From the NCBI GenBank assembly GCA_937919155.1, contig CALFPM010000187.1:1-6524 (forward strand): a DNA stretch of 6,524 bases, read 5' to 3'. A program made the translations under genes and the position numbers. Of the stretch, positions 5,700 to 6,524 are shown in pieces; within the stretch, counting starts at the first letter, position 1, and every line of letters begins with the position of its first letter. This DNA comes from an uncultured Clostridia bacterium. Lineage in GTDB: Bacteria > Bacillota > Clostridia > Oscillospirales > Acutalibacteraceae. Under the pieces are notes generated by a model. The model was given only the letters and a program-made list of their open reading frames with translations. It made no database searches and was not told the DNA's origin.

Positions 5700-6421
5700 C
5701 GCTGCCGGTTTTAAGTCGCTGGGTACAGGGGGAACCGGTGTTGAGCAAAGGCAATATTTTTACTGCGGTATTGGTCAGGAGTTTTGCCGGTGCGCTGGGC
5801 GGAATGGTTTTTGCCCTGCTGGTGGCGGTACTTATTGTCCGTGCCGACAAAAGCGAAATTAATATCCGGGATTTGGAAAACAGAACAGGTATGCCGGTTT
5901 TCGGACTGCTGCCGGATATTGTGCCGGAATTTGATGGAACTGCGGAAAAGGAATTTTCCCGGCTCTACTTTAATGCTGTCTGCTCTCTGCGCAGCAATCT
6001 TGGATTCAGTTGTCAAGACCCGTTCCCCGGTAAAATATTGCAGATTGCGGGGTTGGAAAACTATTCCGGTCTGGGAACAGCGGTATCGAGTCTTGCCGCA
6101 GCGGTAACTTACCTGGATAAGCGGGTGCTGCTTATAGAAACAGACTTCCGCCGCCGGGAACGCAACTGGGTGATGAAACTGCCCGAAAATAAAGATGGTT
6201 TGAGTGAAGTTCTTACCGGACGCAAAAAACTGGAAGATGTTATATTGCGCAATGTCAACGGTTTATCGCTCGATGTGCTGCCGAAGGGTAAACTTTTTGA
6301 TGCTCCGGGCAGTCTGTTCCGCAACCGGAATTGCGAAGAACTTTTGCGCCGTCTGGCTGCTGAATATGATTATATCCTGCTGGATTCTGAGGTTTTCCAC
6401 ACTGTCGGGAACGGGATTTAA
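5678..6421 (+). CDS. Wzz/BY-kinase-type exopolysaccharide protein fragment with degenerate P-loop
   Basis: The homologous part is about 5702-6390; the codons at either end of the frame belong to the neighbouring pieces. It aligns with the end of a Wzz/GumC-type chain-length protein fused to a bacterial tyrosine-kinase domain, the inner-membrane co-polymerases that control polysaccharide export. Order: a transmembrane helix (about 5756-5840), then RADKSEINIRDLENRTGMPVFGLLPDI, a helix ending SLRSNLGFS like the usual RTNLRFS, then the kinase-like P-loop NTPase fold. The Walker A site is degenerate: where GEGKST is expected the protein has YSGLGT (6062-6079), so the phosphate-binding Lys is Leu (6071-6073). 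Walker A' is LLIETDFRRRE (6128-6160), with Glu replacing the first Asp. Walker B YILLD is kept (6371-6385). The upstream Wzz region and the C-terminal Tyr cluster are missing. Catalysis is doubtful, and a structural or pseudokinase role is likely. Higher GC and CGN/CCG codons suggest a different source from the PHP piece. Confidence 0.75.
   Translation: MNAPSHKPLPVLSRWVQGEPVLSKGNIFTAVLVRSFAGALGGMVFALLVAVLIVRADKSEINIRDLENRTGMPVFGLLPDIVPEFDGTAEKEFSRLYFNAVCSLRSNLGFSCQDPFPGKILQIAGLENYSGLGTAVSSLAAAVTYLDKRVLLIETDFRRRERNWVMKLPENKDGLSEVLTGRKKLEDVILRNVNGLSLDVLPKGKLFDAPGSLFRNRNCEELLRRLAAEYDYILLDSEVFHTVGNGI
5690..5715. other. Junction between the PHP gene and the BY-kinase piece
   Basis: The minus-strand PHP-like reading (CDW at 5696-5688) and the plus-strand Wzz/BY-kinase-like reading (from about 5702) meet head to head without any intergenic DNA. 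Both genes lack their N-terminal coding sequence here. No repeat or mobile-element end is visible. Confidence 0.6.
6374..6400. other. Junction between the BY-kinase piece and the dihydroorotase piece
   Basis: Plus-strand kinase homology runs through YILLDSE (to about 6391), while minus-strand dihydroorotase homology runs to about 6374, so the two overlap in a short stretch that fits both families. The true breakpoint lies in this range. The kinase frame then ends in a chance TAA at 6419-6421 inside antisense pyrC sequence. Confidence 0.6.
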
Positions 6422-6524
6422 ATTTGGCATTGTGCAAACAGCCGTGTATCCGCCTCTTGCCGCAGAAAGCGTTCCTGTTTTTATCGTTTCCTTATAAGAA
6501 AAACCCGGCTCACGAAAATGCACA
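6374..6524 (-). CDS. pyrC: Dihydroorotase (PyrC), N-proximal fragment
   Basis: Read on the minus strand from 6523, the frame gives VHFREPGFSYKET, then AARGGYTAVCTMPNLNP and VPDSVENLRIQ. This is the signature region of dihydroorotase, the zinc amidohydrolase that cyclises carbamoyl-aspartate to dihydroorotate in pyrimidine synthesis. The His in VHFRE is the second His of the HxH zinc motif; the first His and the start codon lie beyond the window end. The Asn in MPNLNP is in the substrate-binding segment. Homology fades at about ENLRIQQDII (6397-6368), just where the plus-strand BY-kinase Walker B begins, so the gene is broken after about 50 codons. The frame stays open further (to 6263), but that part is only antisense to the kinase. 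It is a type I-like (Firmicutes) sequence and unrelated in function to its neighbours. Confidence 0.8.

Noticed and set aside
6204..6497. Alternate plus-strand frame continuing past the kinase stop, as a possible frameshifted kinase end
   Set aside because: After 6391 the plus strand is antisense to dihydroorotase; no kinase-like sequence resumes in any plus frame, so this is a junction and not a frameshift.
1..6524. tRNA, rRNA, riboswitch, CRISPR array, insertion sequence or attachment site
   Set aside because: No cloverleaf-like segment, spaced direct repeats, transposase or integrase motifs, or terminal inverted repeats were seen; the only intergenic gaps are 131, 38 and 67 bases.

Overview
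The window reads as a mosaic of genome pieces joined inside genes. The largest piece, about 706-5695, is a plausible stretch of a gut-type Clostridia (Oscillospiraceae/Ruminococcaceae-like) chromosome. Evidence for this is strong Shine-Dalgarno sequences, moderate GC, AGA and ATA codons, and an alpha-L-rhamnosidase plus GPH sugar symporter gene content. The taxonomic call is inference from composition and family content; no search was possible.

Layout: (1) 1 to about 705 (+) is the middle of a beta-CASP metallo-beta-lactamase-fold RNase, cut by the window start and broken again near 700. It runs in frame into (2) about 706-2199 (+), the catalytic and C-terminal part of a GH78 alpha-L-rhamnosidase that lacks its N-terminal domains. 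(3) 2331-3425 (+) is a complete DUF2804 protein with its own sigma70-type promoter and Shine-Dalgarno. (4) A hairpin with a U-rich tail at 3431-3465 separates it from the convergent (5) 3464-4918 (-), a complete GPH-family (MelB/XynP-like) sugar:cation symporter. (6) 4986 to about 5699 (-) is the C-terminal part of a PHP-domain metal-dependent hydrolase, whose 5' end is lost where (7) a piece of a Wzz/BY-kinase-type exopolysaccharide protein begins (about 5702-6390, +). The P-loop of that protein is degenerate. (8) About 6374-6524 (-) is an N-proximal piece of dihydroorotase (PyrC), lying antisense to and overlapping the broken end of (7).

How the genes could work together: the GH78 enzyme would release L-rhamnose from plant or microbial glycans or glycosides, and the GPH symporter would import a sugar or small glycoside. 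The PHP protein and DUF2804 protein would be accessory members of the same utilisation locus; their exact roles cannot be read from sequence. The beta-CASP nuclease, BY-kinase and dihydroorotase pieces have no evident link to that locus or to one another.

Three broken-gene junctions (near 700, 5700 and 6390), and perhaps a fourth near 350 inside the beta-CASP gene, are most simply explained by a chimeric assembly or amplification product. Real rearrangement cannot be excluded from sequence alone. I found no convincing new defence, mobile or RNA system. The items most worth a second look are the in-frame nuclease-glycosidase fusion, the P-loop-less BY-kinase, and the uncharacterised DUF2804 gene in a rhamnosidase/transporter setting.
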